DNA of 64,000 bases from Bacteroidia bacterium (GTDB lineage Bacteria > Bacteroidota > Bacteroidia > J057): positions 1 through 64,000 of the forward strand of contig JAUIGE010000010.1 of NCBI GenBank assembly GCA_030430205.1, given 5' to 3'. Of this stretch, positions 10,052 to 18,186 are shown piece after piece (the first letter of the stretch is position 1; every line of letters begins with the position of its first letter). The notes beneath the pieces were generated by a model that did no database searches, had not been told where the DNA came from, and saw only the letters and a list, made by a program, of their open reading frames with translations. Both the position numbers and the translations under genes were made by a program.

Positions 10052-13000
10052 ATGAAAATTTCCCCCTTGCTTTTTCAAGCCGGTCTTTGGCTTGCCTGTA
10101 TTGCTTTATTGTTTTGTGCACACTTCTCCCCTCCTTCTTCTACGCCTCCCACTGAAGCGAATAAAATTTCTAAACGGGACAGGATGGACCTGGCAATGAA
10201 ACAGGAAGTTGAAATGACCCGGGACCCCGCGCTGGGCTATGTGCCGAGGGAGCGTTTGCTTCAGACACAAGCTTATACAAAACGCCTGCAACAGGCCAAC
10301 AGCCGGGCGGCGCTTTTGGGTGTCCAATGGACAGAGATGGGTCCCAAAAATGTAGGAGGACGCACCCGCGCCATCCTGGTAGACCCCAATGACCTCACAC
10401 AAAAAAGTGTCTTTGCAGCAGGGGTTGCCGGTGGTTTATGGAAAACCACAGATATCACGGTAAGCGCCCCCAACTGGCAGGTGGTAGATGATTTTTTCAG
10501 CAATCTTGCGATCACCTGCATTGCCGTTTCTCCCGCCAATCCCCAAATCATGTATTTTGGTACAGGAGAGGGTTATTACAACCTGGACGCAGTACGTGGC
10601 CAGGGGCTCTGGAAAAGTACTGATGGCGGACAAAGCTGGATCCACCTGAGCAGCACCGATTATAGCAATTTCAACTACTGCCAACGCCTGGCTGTCACGC
10701 CTTCAGGCGCTGTATTGGTAGCTACGATGTCTGGCCTCTACAGATCTGCAGACGGAGGAAATAGCTGGGTGAAAGTGCTGGGAGGAAATGGCGTTTCCAA
10801 TACCCTTTATGATATCGAAATCGCTGCAAATGGCGATGTATATGTGGCTCCCTTTGGGAGTGTGCACCGCTCAACGGATGATGGCCTGACTTATTCAGCT
10901 CTGGCAGCTTTGCCGATCACAGCCGAGCGTATCGAGCTCGCCTGTGCGCCTTCCAATGCCAATTATATCTACCTGCTTGCAGAAGCAGGAAACCAGGCCT
11001 CCGGCATTTTGCTTTCTACCAACCAGGGCGCCTCCTGGCAGCTACGCAATGAACCCAGTGATGCCGATCCGGGCATACCGACGGCCGACTTTTGTCGGTC
11101 TCAGGCCTGGTACAACCTCGCTATAGCGGTAGATCCCAATGATGAAAATGTGCTGATGGTGGGAGGCATTGACCTGTTTAAAAGCGATGATGGCGGACTG
11201 AATTGGACGCAAATTTCCCATTGGTATGGGGGCTTTGGCTTCCAGGATGTGCATGCTGACCAGCATTATATCTTATATGAACCCGGCAATTCTGCCGTAG
11301 CCTACTTTGGCAATGATGGCGGCATTTACCGCACAGCCAACGCAAATACAAACAGTCCAACCATTTCCAGCAAAGAAAACAACTACCGGACGGCCCAATT
11401 TTATGCCTGTGCCATGCATCCCGATTTGGGGTCCTACTATTTCCTGGCCGGTGCCCAGGACAATGGCAGCCACCGTTTTACAGACAATGCCCTGAATAAT
11501 ACCACAGAAGTTACCGGAGGCGATGGCGCCTTTTGCCATATTGACCAGACGCAGCCTCTCTTTCAGTTTACTTCTTATGTCTACAACAATTTTCGCCGCT
11601 CTACCAATGGCGGCAACAGCTTTGTTTCCATAAGTGGCGGAAATACAGGCCGCTTCATCAATCCTTCGGATTATGACAATGATGCCCATTTGATGTATTC
11701 AGCCCACAATAGCGGCTCCTATCTGCGCTGGGACAATCCGCAGAGCGGCAACAGCTTCACAGCCATCAATGGCGGTTTTGGCGGACGGGTTTCCACCATT
11801 ATTTGTGATCCTCATACAAGCAATCGCGTGTACTTCGGCATAGACAATGGTCGGGTATACCGCGTGGACAATGCGCATAGCGCATCGCCGGTGATCACCC
11901 AGATCAACAATTTGTCCGGCATGCCGCTTGCCTATATCTCCTGCATCGCCATTGCCGATGGCAATGCCGACCACTTGCTGGTCACCTACGCCAACTGGGG
12001 CGTCAACTCGGTCTGGGAGACCACCAATGGTGGGGCCACCTGGCAATCCGTCGAAGGCAATTTGCCTGATATGCCTGTGCGATGGGCGATTTTCAACCCA
12101 CACAATGAAGACCAGGCGCTGCTGGCGACAGAAGTAGGCGTTTGGTCTACCGATGACCTCAGCGCATATACCACGCAGTGGGGGCCCAGCAATAATGGTC
12201 TGGCAAACTGCCGGGTAGATATGCTTCAGACGCGGGCGTCTGACCATCTGGTGATAGCCGCCACGCATGGGCGCGGGCTTTTTGCCAGTGATGTCTTTAT
12301 GGGCGCTTCTGCGGCATTTGACGCTGACAGGCGGGTGACTTATATAGGGAAAACCGTAAAATTTATCAATCAGTCCACCCAGGCTAGCAGTTGGTACTGG
12401 GACTTTGGAGATGGCCAGTATTCCCGCCAGGAAAGCCCATCTCACACCTACAGCACTGCTGGCAAATACCAGGTGAGCCTGACGATCAATAATGGCGCAG
12501 ATGTTTTAGTCAAAAATGGTTTTATTCACATTGTCCCCAACAAAGGGGGAGATTATAGCCTCCAGGCAGGAGGAGACCTGGAAAGCAATCCCCTTGATTT
12601 TGCGACGGAAAACCTTTCCGGCACAGCCTGGGAACTGGGGGAGTCTTCCTATCCGGGCAAAGACGGCACCGCCAGCGGCAACAATGCCTTTGTCACCTCC
12701 ATCAGCAGCCCCTATCTCGATAATAGCGAATCGTATTTATACACCCCTGAGTTTGACCTCAGTCAGTCAGGAAACTACCTACTGCGCTTCAAGGGCCGTT
12801 TTTTTACAGAAACGGGCTATGACGGTTTTCGGGTAGAATACACCACCGACCAGGGGGATAGCTGGAGGAATCTGGGCACGGTAGCCCCAGCCTGGTACAA
12901 TTTTTCCAACTTCAATTGGGCTTCCTCCTTTCCTTATTCAGAACCCTTTTTCACAGGAAACTTCGGCTCCGCTTTTGCCAATTTTTTCTACGACCTTTCT

Positions 13001-13639
13001 ACCCTTGTCAATATCTCCCATGTGGGCTTTCGCTTTGCATTCAAATCGGACAATTCTGTCGCCGCTGCGGGCGTAGCCATCGATGACATAGAGTTGGACG
13101 GCATGGCCTTCCCGGTAGAGTTGATTGACTTTACAGGAGACTGGCGCGGACAGATCGCGGCCCTGGAGTGGCGTACCGCCAGCGAGCAGCAAAATGACGG
13201 CTTTCAACTTCAAAGAAGCGTAGATGGTAGCTTTTTTACCGATGTCGCTTTTGTGGAAAGCAAAGGCAATACATCCGCAGGCCACAGTTATCACTATGAT
13301 GACCTTTCTCCCGGTACCCAGCTGGTCACCTATTATCGCCTCAAGCAATATGATCTGGATGGCTCCTTTACCTTCCTTCCGACCATCCAACTCAGCCGGA
13401 CTGAACTGCCGTCACAGGTCGAATTATATCCCAATCCCATCCGCAATGCGGTATTTCTGCAAACATCCCGGGAGGGAAGCCTCCTGATCCGCAACCTGCT
13501 CGGGCAGGTCATGTTGGAGCAGCACATCAGACCCGGCGAAAACCGCCTCGACCTCTCCGGACTGGATGCTGGCATTTACCTGCTCACCATCATGGAAGGG
13601 GACGAACTGATCTTCGGCAGAAAGATTACAAAAATTTAA
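10052..13639 (+). CDS. Secreted BNR/sortilin-type beta-propeller protein with PKD domain and T9SS type A sorting domain
   Basis: 1195 residues with an N-terminal signal peptide (to about residue 24). Many Asp-box/BNR blades are visible, for example GLWKTTD, GLWKSTDGGQSW, GLYRSADGGNSW, TTNGGATW and GVWSTDD, spread over about residues 90-750. A PKD domain follows (SSWYWDFGDGQYS, about 785), then a beta-sandwich region and a final type A sorting domain (ELYPNPIRNAVFL ... DLSGLDAGIYLLTI). Cell-surface or secreted; no catalytic residues can be assigned, so binding or glycan processing both remain possible. It has its own 291-base upstream spacer. Confidence 0.88.
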   Translation: MKISPLLFQAGLWLACIALLFCAHFSPPSSTPPTEANKISKRDRMDLAMKQEVEMTRDPALGYVPRERLLQTQAYTKRLQQANSRAALLGVQWTEMGPKNVGGRTRAILVDPNDLTQKSVFAAGVAGGLWKTTDITVSAPNWQVVDDFFSNLAITCIAVSPANPQIMYFGTGEGYYNLDAVRGQGLWKSTDGGQSWIHLSSTDYSNFNYCQRLAVTPSGAVLVATMSGLYRSADGGNSWVKVLGGNGVSNTLYDIEIAANGDVYVAPFGSVHRSTDDGLTYSALAALPITAERIELACAPSNANYIYLLAEAGNQASGILLSTNQGASWQLRNEPSDADPGIPTADFCRSQAWYNLAIAVDPNDENVLMVGGIDLFKSDDGGLNWTQISHWYGGFGFQDVHADQHYILYEPGNSAVAYFGNDGGIYRTANANTNSPTISSKENNYRTAQFYACAMHPDLGSYYFLAGAQDNGSHRFTDNALNNTTEVTGGDGAFCHIDQTQPLFQFTSYVYNNFRRSTNGGNSFVSISGGNTGRFINPSDYDNDAHLMYSAHNSGSYLRWDNPQSGNSFTAINGGFGGRVSTIICDPHTSNRVYFGIDNGRVYRVDNAHSASPVITQINNLSGMPLAYISCIAIADGNADHLLVTYANWGVNSVWETTNGGATWQSVEGNLPDMPVRWAIFNPHNEDQALLATEVGVWSTDDLSAYTTQWGPSNNGLANCRVDMLQTRASDHLVIAATHGRGLFASDVFMGASAAFDADRRVTYIGKTVKFINQSTQASSWYWDFGDGQYSRQESPSHTYSTAGKYQVSLTINNGADVLVKNGFIHIVPNKGGDYSLQAGGDLESNPLDFATENLSGTAWELGESSYPGKDGTASGNNAFVTSISSPYLDNSESYLYTPEFDLSQSGNYLLRFKGRFFTETGYDGFRVEYTTDQGDSWRNLGTVAPAWYNFSNFNWASSFPYSEPFFTGNFGSAFANFFYDLSTLVNISHVGFRFAFKSDNSVAAAGVAIDDIELDGMAFPVELIDFTGDWRGQIAALEWRTASEQQNDGFQLQRSVDGSFFTDVAFVESKGNTSAGHSYHYDDLSPGTQLVTYYRLKQYDLDGSFTFLPTIQLSRTELPSQVELYPNPIRNAVFLQTSREGSLLIRNLLGQVMLEQHIRPGENRLDLSGLDAGIYLLTIMEGDELIFGRKITKI

Positions 13640-13723
13640 TTTGCGCTAAGCCCTTAATTTTCAATACTTGCAGCGTGAAAAGCTGGGGCTTACTCATTTA
13701 TGCCCTGAAAATTCGAAACATAC

Positions 13724-15244
13724 ATGTTTACACAAGAAGATAAGATTCAGATCGAGCAAAGAGGCAGTGCGCTGCCTGTAGTTGAGCAGCAAATCAAAAA
13801 CTTTGAAACAGGTTTTCCTTTTGCAAATGTGGTAAAAGCAGCCACCGTGGGCGATGGCCTCATCCGTCTTTCAGAGAAAGAAGCGGACGAAATGGTGGCG
13901 CACTATGAGATGGTGAGTAAAGTGCTGAAAGTACTGAAATTTGTGCCTGCCTCCGGCGCGGCCAGCCGCATGTTCAAATCGCTTTTTTCCTATAAAACAA
14001 AACTCGAAACAGGCACGGCAGAAGCTCCCAAGGGAGATATGCACGATTTTTTTGATTGCCTGCCGGAATTTGCCTTTTACCAGGATCTTGCTGAAAGCAT
14101 GGGTGGGATGGCTGTATTGGAAAAAGCGGAAGAGGAAAAGGATTACCTCAAAATCCTGGATTATGTGCTGACGGAAAAAGGCCTCAACTACGGCCAATTG
14201 CCCAAAGGCCTGCTGGCCTTTCACAAATATGAGGAAGGCGCACGCACGCCTTTTGAAGAGCACCTCGTAGAGGGTGCAAATTATTGCAAAGATGGAGACG
14301 GCAAGGTTCCCTTGCATTTCACCATCTCCCCGGAGCACAGACATGCATTTGTCAAATTGCTCAACCGAATCATAGAAGGCTATGCCGCGCAGTTTCAGGC
14401 GACTTTTGAGATCGGTTTTTCGGAGCAAAAACCTGCGACAGACACCATCGCGGTGGATATGAAAAACCAGCCTTTCCGCGAAGCGGATGGCAGCCTGCTC
14501 TTCCGCCCGGCAGGCCATGGCGCCCTGATCGAAAACCTCAACGACATCGAAGCCGATGTCATCTTCATCAAAAACATCGACAATGTCGTACCGGATCGCA
14601 TCAAAGGCGAGACCTATCGCTATAAAAAAGCCCTTGCGGGCTTGCTGCTTTCCTACCAGCAAAAGATATTTCAACATATCAAAGACCTGTCTAAAACCGA
14701 TGATGCGAAATGGGTAAAAGAGGTAGAGCAGTTTTTGGAAAAAGAGCTTTGTGTGCTGCCTCCGGCGGCCTATGCGCAGCTGAGCCTGCTGAAGAAAGTT
14801 TCTTATTTGTTGGGGAAATTGCTGCGTCCTCTGCGCGTATGCGGCATGGTCAAAAATGAAGGAGAGCCGGGCGGTGGGCCCTTTTGGGCCACAAATAGCG
14901 ATGGGACGGTGTCCCTCCAGGTGATCGAAAGCGCCCAATTTGATGAAAATAATCCTGCCCAGATGGGCATCATGAAAGATTCAACCCACTTCAATCCCGT
15001 GGATTTGATATGCGCACCATACAAGCAGGACGGAGAAAAATATAACCTCCTTGAATATACGGATCCGCAGGCGGGCTTCATCGCCTACAAGTCCAGCGAT
15101 GGACGCGACCTGAAAGCACAGGAGCTTCCCGGACTCTGGAATGGCGCCATGGCCAACTGGAATACTTTGTTTGTCGAAGTTCCAATTATTACCTTTAATC
15201 CGGTGAAAACGGTGAATGACCTCTTGCGGGCCAATCACCAATAA
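13724..15244 (+). CDS. DUF4301 family cytoplasmic protein
   Basis: 506 residues without signal peptide or membrane segments. The N-terminus (FANVVKAATVGDGLIRLSE, then VPASGAASRMFKSLF) and the centre (FRPAGHGALIENLNDIEADV, IKNIDNVVPD) match the DUF4301 family, which is largely confined to Bacteroidota. The SGAASRMFK and HGALIENLN segments resemble the nucleotide- and sugar-binding parts of sugar nucleotidyltransferases, so a nucleotide-sugar related activity is possible but unproven. It is followed at 22 bases by a lipoprotein gene and may share its transcript. Confidence 0.85.
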   Translation: MFTQEDKIQIEQRGSALPVVEQQIKNFETGFPFANVVKAATVGDGLIRLSEKEADEMVAHYEMVSKVLKVLKFVPASGAASRMFKSLFSYKTKLETGTAEAPKGDMHDFFDCLPEFAFYQDLAESMGGMAVLEKAEEEKDYLKILDYVLTEKGLNYGQLPKGLLAFHKYEEGARTPFEEHLVEGANYCKDGDGKVPLHFTISPEHRHAFVKLLNRIIEGYAAQFQATFEIGFSEQKPATDTIAVDMKNQPFREADGSLLFRPAGHGALIENLNDIEADVIFIKNIDNVVPDRIKGETYRYKKALAGLLLSYQQKIFQHIKDLSKTDDAKWVKEVEQFLEKELCVLPPAAYAQLSLLKKVSYLLGKLLRPLRVCGMVKNEGEPGGGPFWATNSDGTVSLQVIESAQFDENNPAQMGIMKDSTHFNPVDLICAPYKQDGEKYNLLEYTDPQAGFIAYKSSDGRDLKAQELPGLWNGAMANWNTLFVEVPIITFNPVKTVNDLLRANHQ

Positions 15245-15266
15245 AAATTAACCTATTTACTTTTTT

Positions 15267-16097
15267 ATGAAAAATATTACCACTTATTCACTAATGCTGG
15301 CGATGGCCTTTTTCCTGATGGGCTGTCCCGCTAACCAGGCTGAAGAGCAGGAGGCAGATGCCGAAATGACCGAGGGAATGGACCAGGAGCTGAAAGCAGA
15401 TGTCTTTCCAGCGACCAAGGGTGGCATCACCCTGACCCCTCTAACCAACTCTCCTGCTTATGCAGATGCTTCTCTGAGCCTCGCTCCGATTGAGATGAGC
15501 GAAACAGGCGAAGGCGTCTTCGACTTCACCGTCACCAATTATATGCTCGGAGAGCAGACTTCTGACGCCGCCACCAAAGGCCTGGCAAACTCCGCCAAAG
15601 GCCAGCACATCCACCTGATCATCAATAACGGGCCCTATTTCGCCAAATACGAACCCAGCTTCAGCCATCCGCTGGAAGAAGGCAACAACGTTATTTTGGC
15701 ATTTCTCGCCCGTTCTTATCATGAAAGCGTGAAAAATGACAATTCGTATGTGTTGATGCAGACAGCTACAGGCGAGGACGCCCTCGATCTGAACGGACCC
15801 AATATGTTCTACAGCCGCCCCAAAGGAACCTATTCAGGCAAAGGCAATGTGGAAAGCGTATTGCTCGACTTTTTCCTCGTCAATACCGACCTCGCGCCCG
15901 ACGGCAACAGGGTCCGCGCCACCATCAACGGCAATGAATTTATCATAGACAAATGGACGCCTTACGTCATGACAGGCCTGCCCATGGGCGAGAATTCTGT
16001 CAAGCTGGAACTCCTCAACTGGGGAGGCACGCTGCTCCAGAGTCAATTCAACCCTGTTGAAAGGACATTCACGCTGGAAGCGGACGAAGCGCAGTAG
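15267..16097 (+). CDS. Lipoprotein of unknown function
   Basis: 276 residues. The leader ends in a lipobox (FLMGC, Cys at about residue 20), so the mature protein is predicted to be lipid-anchored. An acidic, low-complexity linker (about 25-45) leads to a soluble domain containing GQHIHLIINNGPYFAKYEP and LLDFFLVNTDLAPDGNRVR. The GQHIHLIINNGPY part recalls small beta-sandwich domains of copper-binding or phosphopeptide-like lipoproteins, but I cannot name a family. It is 22 bases after the DUF4301 gene and upstream of pyrD, from which a heptamer-rich hairpin tract separates it. Confidence 0.75.
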   Translation: MKNITTYSLMLAMAFFLMGCPANQAEEQEADAEMTEGMDQELKADVFPATKGGITLTPLTNSPAYADASLSLAPIEMSETGEGVFDFTVTNYMLGEQTSDAATKGLANSAKGQHIHLIINNGPYFAKYEPSFSHPLEEGNNVILAFLARSYHESVKNDNSYVLMQTATGEDALDLNGPNMFYSRPKGTYSGKGNVESVLLDFFLVNTDLAPDGNRVRATINGNEFIIDKWTPYVMTGLPMGENSVKLELLNWGGTLLQSQFNPVERTFTLEADEAQ

Positions 16098-16111
16098 CGA
16101 AAACTTGTTTC

Positions 16112-16210
16112 GAGTTTTTGGGTTTCGGGTTTCGCATCTTTTGGTTTCGGGTAACCCGAAACTCAAAACCCGAAACCCGAAACCCGGAACCCGAAACTCA
16201 AAACCCGAAC
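16112..16210. repeat. Inverted GGGTTTC/GAAACCC heptamer tract
   Basis: Several degenerate GGGTTTC units on the left (about 16118-16152) are followed by the complementary GAAACCC/CAAAACC units on the right (about 16154-16210), so the whole tract can fold into one long hairpin. It lies between the lipoprotein stop and the pyrD start. There is no T-run, so terminator function is uncertain. Confidence 0.8.
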
Positions 16211-16225
16211 CCCCAATCTTCCCCC

Positions 16226-17251
16226 ATGTACAAACTCCTCATCCGTCCCCTCCTCTTCCTCATCGACCCCGAGCGGGTGCACCACCTCAGCTTTACCTTC
16301 TTAAAACTTATATTGGGATTTAAGCCCCTGGCGCGGCTGATAGGCACATTTTTCACCTACCAACATCCGTCGCTGGAAAGGGAGTTATTTGGGCTTCATT
16401 TCAAAAATCCGGTAGGCCTGGCGGCGGGATTTGACAAAGATGCGAAGCTGGTGGACAAATGGGGCTACCTGGGATTTGGCTTCGTGGAAGTTGGGACCGT
16501 CACACCCCGCCCGCAGGCGGGCAATCCCAAAAAGCGCCTTTTTCGCCTGCCCAAAGACAAAGCCCTCATCAACCGCATGGGCTTCAACAATGGAGGGGTT
16601 GAAGTGGTAGCGGAGCGCCTTCGAAAGATGAAAAAAGGAGACCTCATCGTCGGGGCCAACATCGGCAAAAACAAAGATACGCCCAACGAAAAGGCGACCG
16701 AGGATTATGTTATCTGCTTCGAAAAGCTATTTGAATATGTAGATTATTTTGTGGTGAACGTCAGTTCCCCCAATACGCCCGGCCTGCGCGAGCTACAGGA
16801 GAAAGGGCCACTCACCCAGCTCCTCCTGAGCCTTCAGGATATCAACCAGGCGAAGCCTGAACCCAAACCCTTATTGCTCAAAGTCGCACCCGATCTGACA
16901 GATTCTCAACTCGATGACATCATCGAAGTATGCGCCACGGCCCGTCTCGACGGTCTGATCCTCAACAACACCACCATCGCCCGCGAGCCGCTGGCAACCG
17001 TAGCTTCCAAAGTGGAAGCCATCGGCAATGGCGGACTGAGTGGCGGCCCGCTGACTGCGCGTGCGCAGGAAGTCACCAGCTATGTAGCTGAGAGAAGCCC
17101 GGAGCTGCCGTTGATCGGCGTGGGAGGGATCATGCGGCCGCAGGATGCGGCGGAGCGGTTGGAAGCGGGAGCTTCATTGGTGCAGGTCTACACGGGTTTT
17201 GTGTATGAGGGGCCCGGCTTTGCCGGGCGGATTTGTCGGGGATTGGTGTAA
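16226..17251 (+). CDS. pyrD: Quinone-dependent dihydroorotate dehydrogenase (class 2)
   Basis: Oxidises dihydroorotate to orotate in pyrimidine synthesis, passing electrons to membrane quinone through FMN. The short amphipathic N-terminus (MYKLLIRPLLFLIDPERVHH) is the class 2 membrane-association region. FMN and substrate motifs are present: GLAAGFDKD (about 60), NVSSPNTPGLRELQ with the catalytic serine (about 175), LLKVAPDL, NNTTI, GGLSGGPL and the C-terminal GVGGI...GASLVQVYTGFVYEGPG. I start at the ATG at 16226 (341 residues); an in-frame extension to 16118 only translates the heptamer tract. Confidence 0.96.
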   Translation: MYKLLIRPLLFLIDPERVHHLSFTFLKLILGFKPLARLIGTFFTYQHPSLERELFGLHFKNPVGLAAGFDKDAKLVDKWGYLGFGFVEVGTVTPRPQAGNPKKRLFRLPKDKALINRMGFNNGGVEVVAERLRKMKKGDLIVGANIGKNKDTPNEKATEDYVICFEKLFEYVDYFVVNVSSPNTPGLRELQEKGPLTQLLLSLQDINQAKPEPKPLLLKVAPDLTDSQLDDIIEVCATARLDGLILNNTTIAREPLATVASKVEAIGNGGLSGGPLTARAQEVTSYVAERSPELPLIGVGGIMRPQDAAERLEAGASLVQVYTGFVYEGPGFAGRICRGLV

Positions 17252-17254
17252 CCC

Positions 17255-17319
17255 TCCCCTACTCCAAAATCGTCACCTTCCGCACCACCTTCTGGTGGAT
17301 CGTCTCTACCACCGCCTCA
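17255..17319. repeat. 65-bp direct repeat, left copy
   Basis: Identical over 65 bases to 18122-18186. The right copy is the authentic 3' end (about 20 codons plus stop) of the minus-strand gene at 18126-19763, so the left copy is an orphan duplicate of that gene end. The two copies bracket the XRE-nucleotidyltransferase gene and the truncated HEPN gene, like a long target duplication. Confidence 0.95.
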
Positions 17320-17419
17320 ATACAAAAAACACCCAACAAAGATTATTCTCCGTAAAAAAAGATGCTCCTCACACCCAACAAAAAGTAATAAAAACTATAT
17401 CTTTAAATAAAAATCAGCC

Positions 17420-18028
17420 ATGCAATCACAAACTTTCGGTGAAAAAATAAAGGAGTTAAGGCTGACCTCAAACTACACCCTAAAGTTTGTGGGGGAAGCA
17501 ATCGCCTACAGCCCAAGAATTTTAAGCAAAATAGAGAAGAATGAAAAAAGGGCTCCTGAAAACATCATCGAACCTTTATCGAAATTATATCAAGTCCCTT
17601 ATAAAGAATTGGCCGTCAAATATTTAAGTGAGGAGTTGTATTACCAAATTCGTTCTTCAGAATACGCAGAGGAAGTGCTGAGGGAGGTGGAGAAAAGACT
17701 TAAAAAAGAAGGGAAAGGAACGCAAAAGGAGGTAAGCAGAGAGGTAATTCTTGAATCCATTAAAACTTACTTTATTGATAAACCCGTTGAAAAAGCATGG
17801 GTATTTGGGTCTTTTGCCAGAAAAAAGACCATCAGTAAAGATAGTGATATAGACATCCTGGTCGCTTTCAAGAAGCCCAATAAAATTTCATTATTTGACC
17901 TCATTCAAATGAAAGAAGAACTCTCTTCGAAAACAGGCAGGGAAATAGATTTAGTAGAAGAGGGTCAGGAGCTTAAATCATTCAAAAACACAATTAATCA
18001 GGAAAGAGTACTCGTTTATGCCAGCTAA
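17420..18028 (+). CDS. XRE helix-turn-helix fused to MNT-type minimal nucleotidyltransferase (antitoxin-like)
   Basis: 202 residues. Residues about 5-65 form an XRE-type DNA-binding domain (GEKIKELRLTSNYTLKFVGE...SPRILSKIEKNEKRAP). After a charged linker, residues about 105-200 are a minimal nucleotidyltransferase with GSFARKKTISKDSDIDILV, the GSx10-13DxD signature, and a later EIDLVEE acidic site. MNT proteins act as antitoxins that AMPylate a partner HEPN toxin; here the DNA-binding domain is fused, so the protein may autoregulate. The next gene overlaps by 11 bases and is the start of such a HEPN toxin, but it is truncated. The region is AT-richer than pyrD. Confidence 0.85.
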   Translation: MQSQTFGEKIKELRLTSNYTLKFVGEAIAYSPRILSKIEKNEKRAPENIIEPLSKLYQVPYKELAVKYLSEELYYQIRSSEYAEEVLREVEKRLKKEGKGTQKEVSREVILESIKTYFIDKPVEKAWVFGSFARKKTISKDSDIDILVAFKKPNKISLFDLIQMKEELSSKTGREIDLVEEGQELKSFKNTINQERVLVYAS

Positions 18029-18122
18029 ACCAACAGATCTCGAAAGAGTGGGCCATATGGTTGAAAGCATCAACAAAATATTTTCATATACCAAAGACCT
18101 GGGGTATGAAGAGTTCTTGAAT
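18018..18122 (+). pseudogene. Truncated HEPN (DUF86-like) toxin gene fragment
   Basis: Only the first 35 residues remain. They match the N-terminal helix of DUF86 HEPN toxins (RVGHMVESINKIFSYTKDLG followed by YEEFLN). The frame then runs directly into the right 65-bp repeat and continues as meaningless antisense of the next gene to 18422. The catalytic RxxxxH motif of HEPN RNases is missing, so no toxin can be made. The start overlaps the end of the antitoxin gene, as in intact MNT-HEPN pairs. Confidence 0.75.
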
Positions 18123-18186
18123 CCCCTACTCCAAAATCGTCACCTTCCGCACCACCTTCTGGTGGATCGTCTCTACCACCGCCTCA
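18122..18186. repeat. 65-bp direct repeat, right copy
   Basis: Perfect copy of 17255-17319, offset 867 bases. It overlaps the last codons of the minus-strand gene ending at 18126, so the gene stays intact while the upstream-facing junction cuts the HEPN gene. Confidence 0.95.

Noticed and set aside
13871-14938. 355-residue minus-strand ORF
   Set aside because: It lies wholly within the DUF4301 gene on the other strand, has unusual composition (very many Phe, Arg and His) and no family features.
16118-16225. N-terminal extension of the dihydroorotate dehydrogenase
   Set aside because: The extra 36 codons only translate the GGGTTTC/GAAACCC heptamer tract; homologues begin at the hydrophobic MYKLL start.
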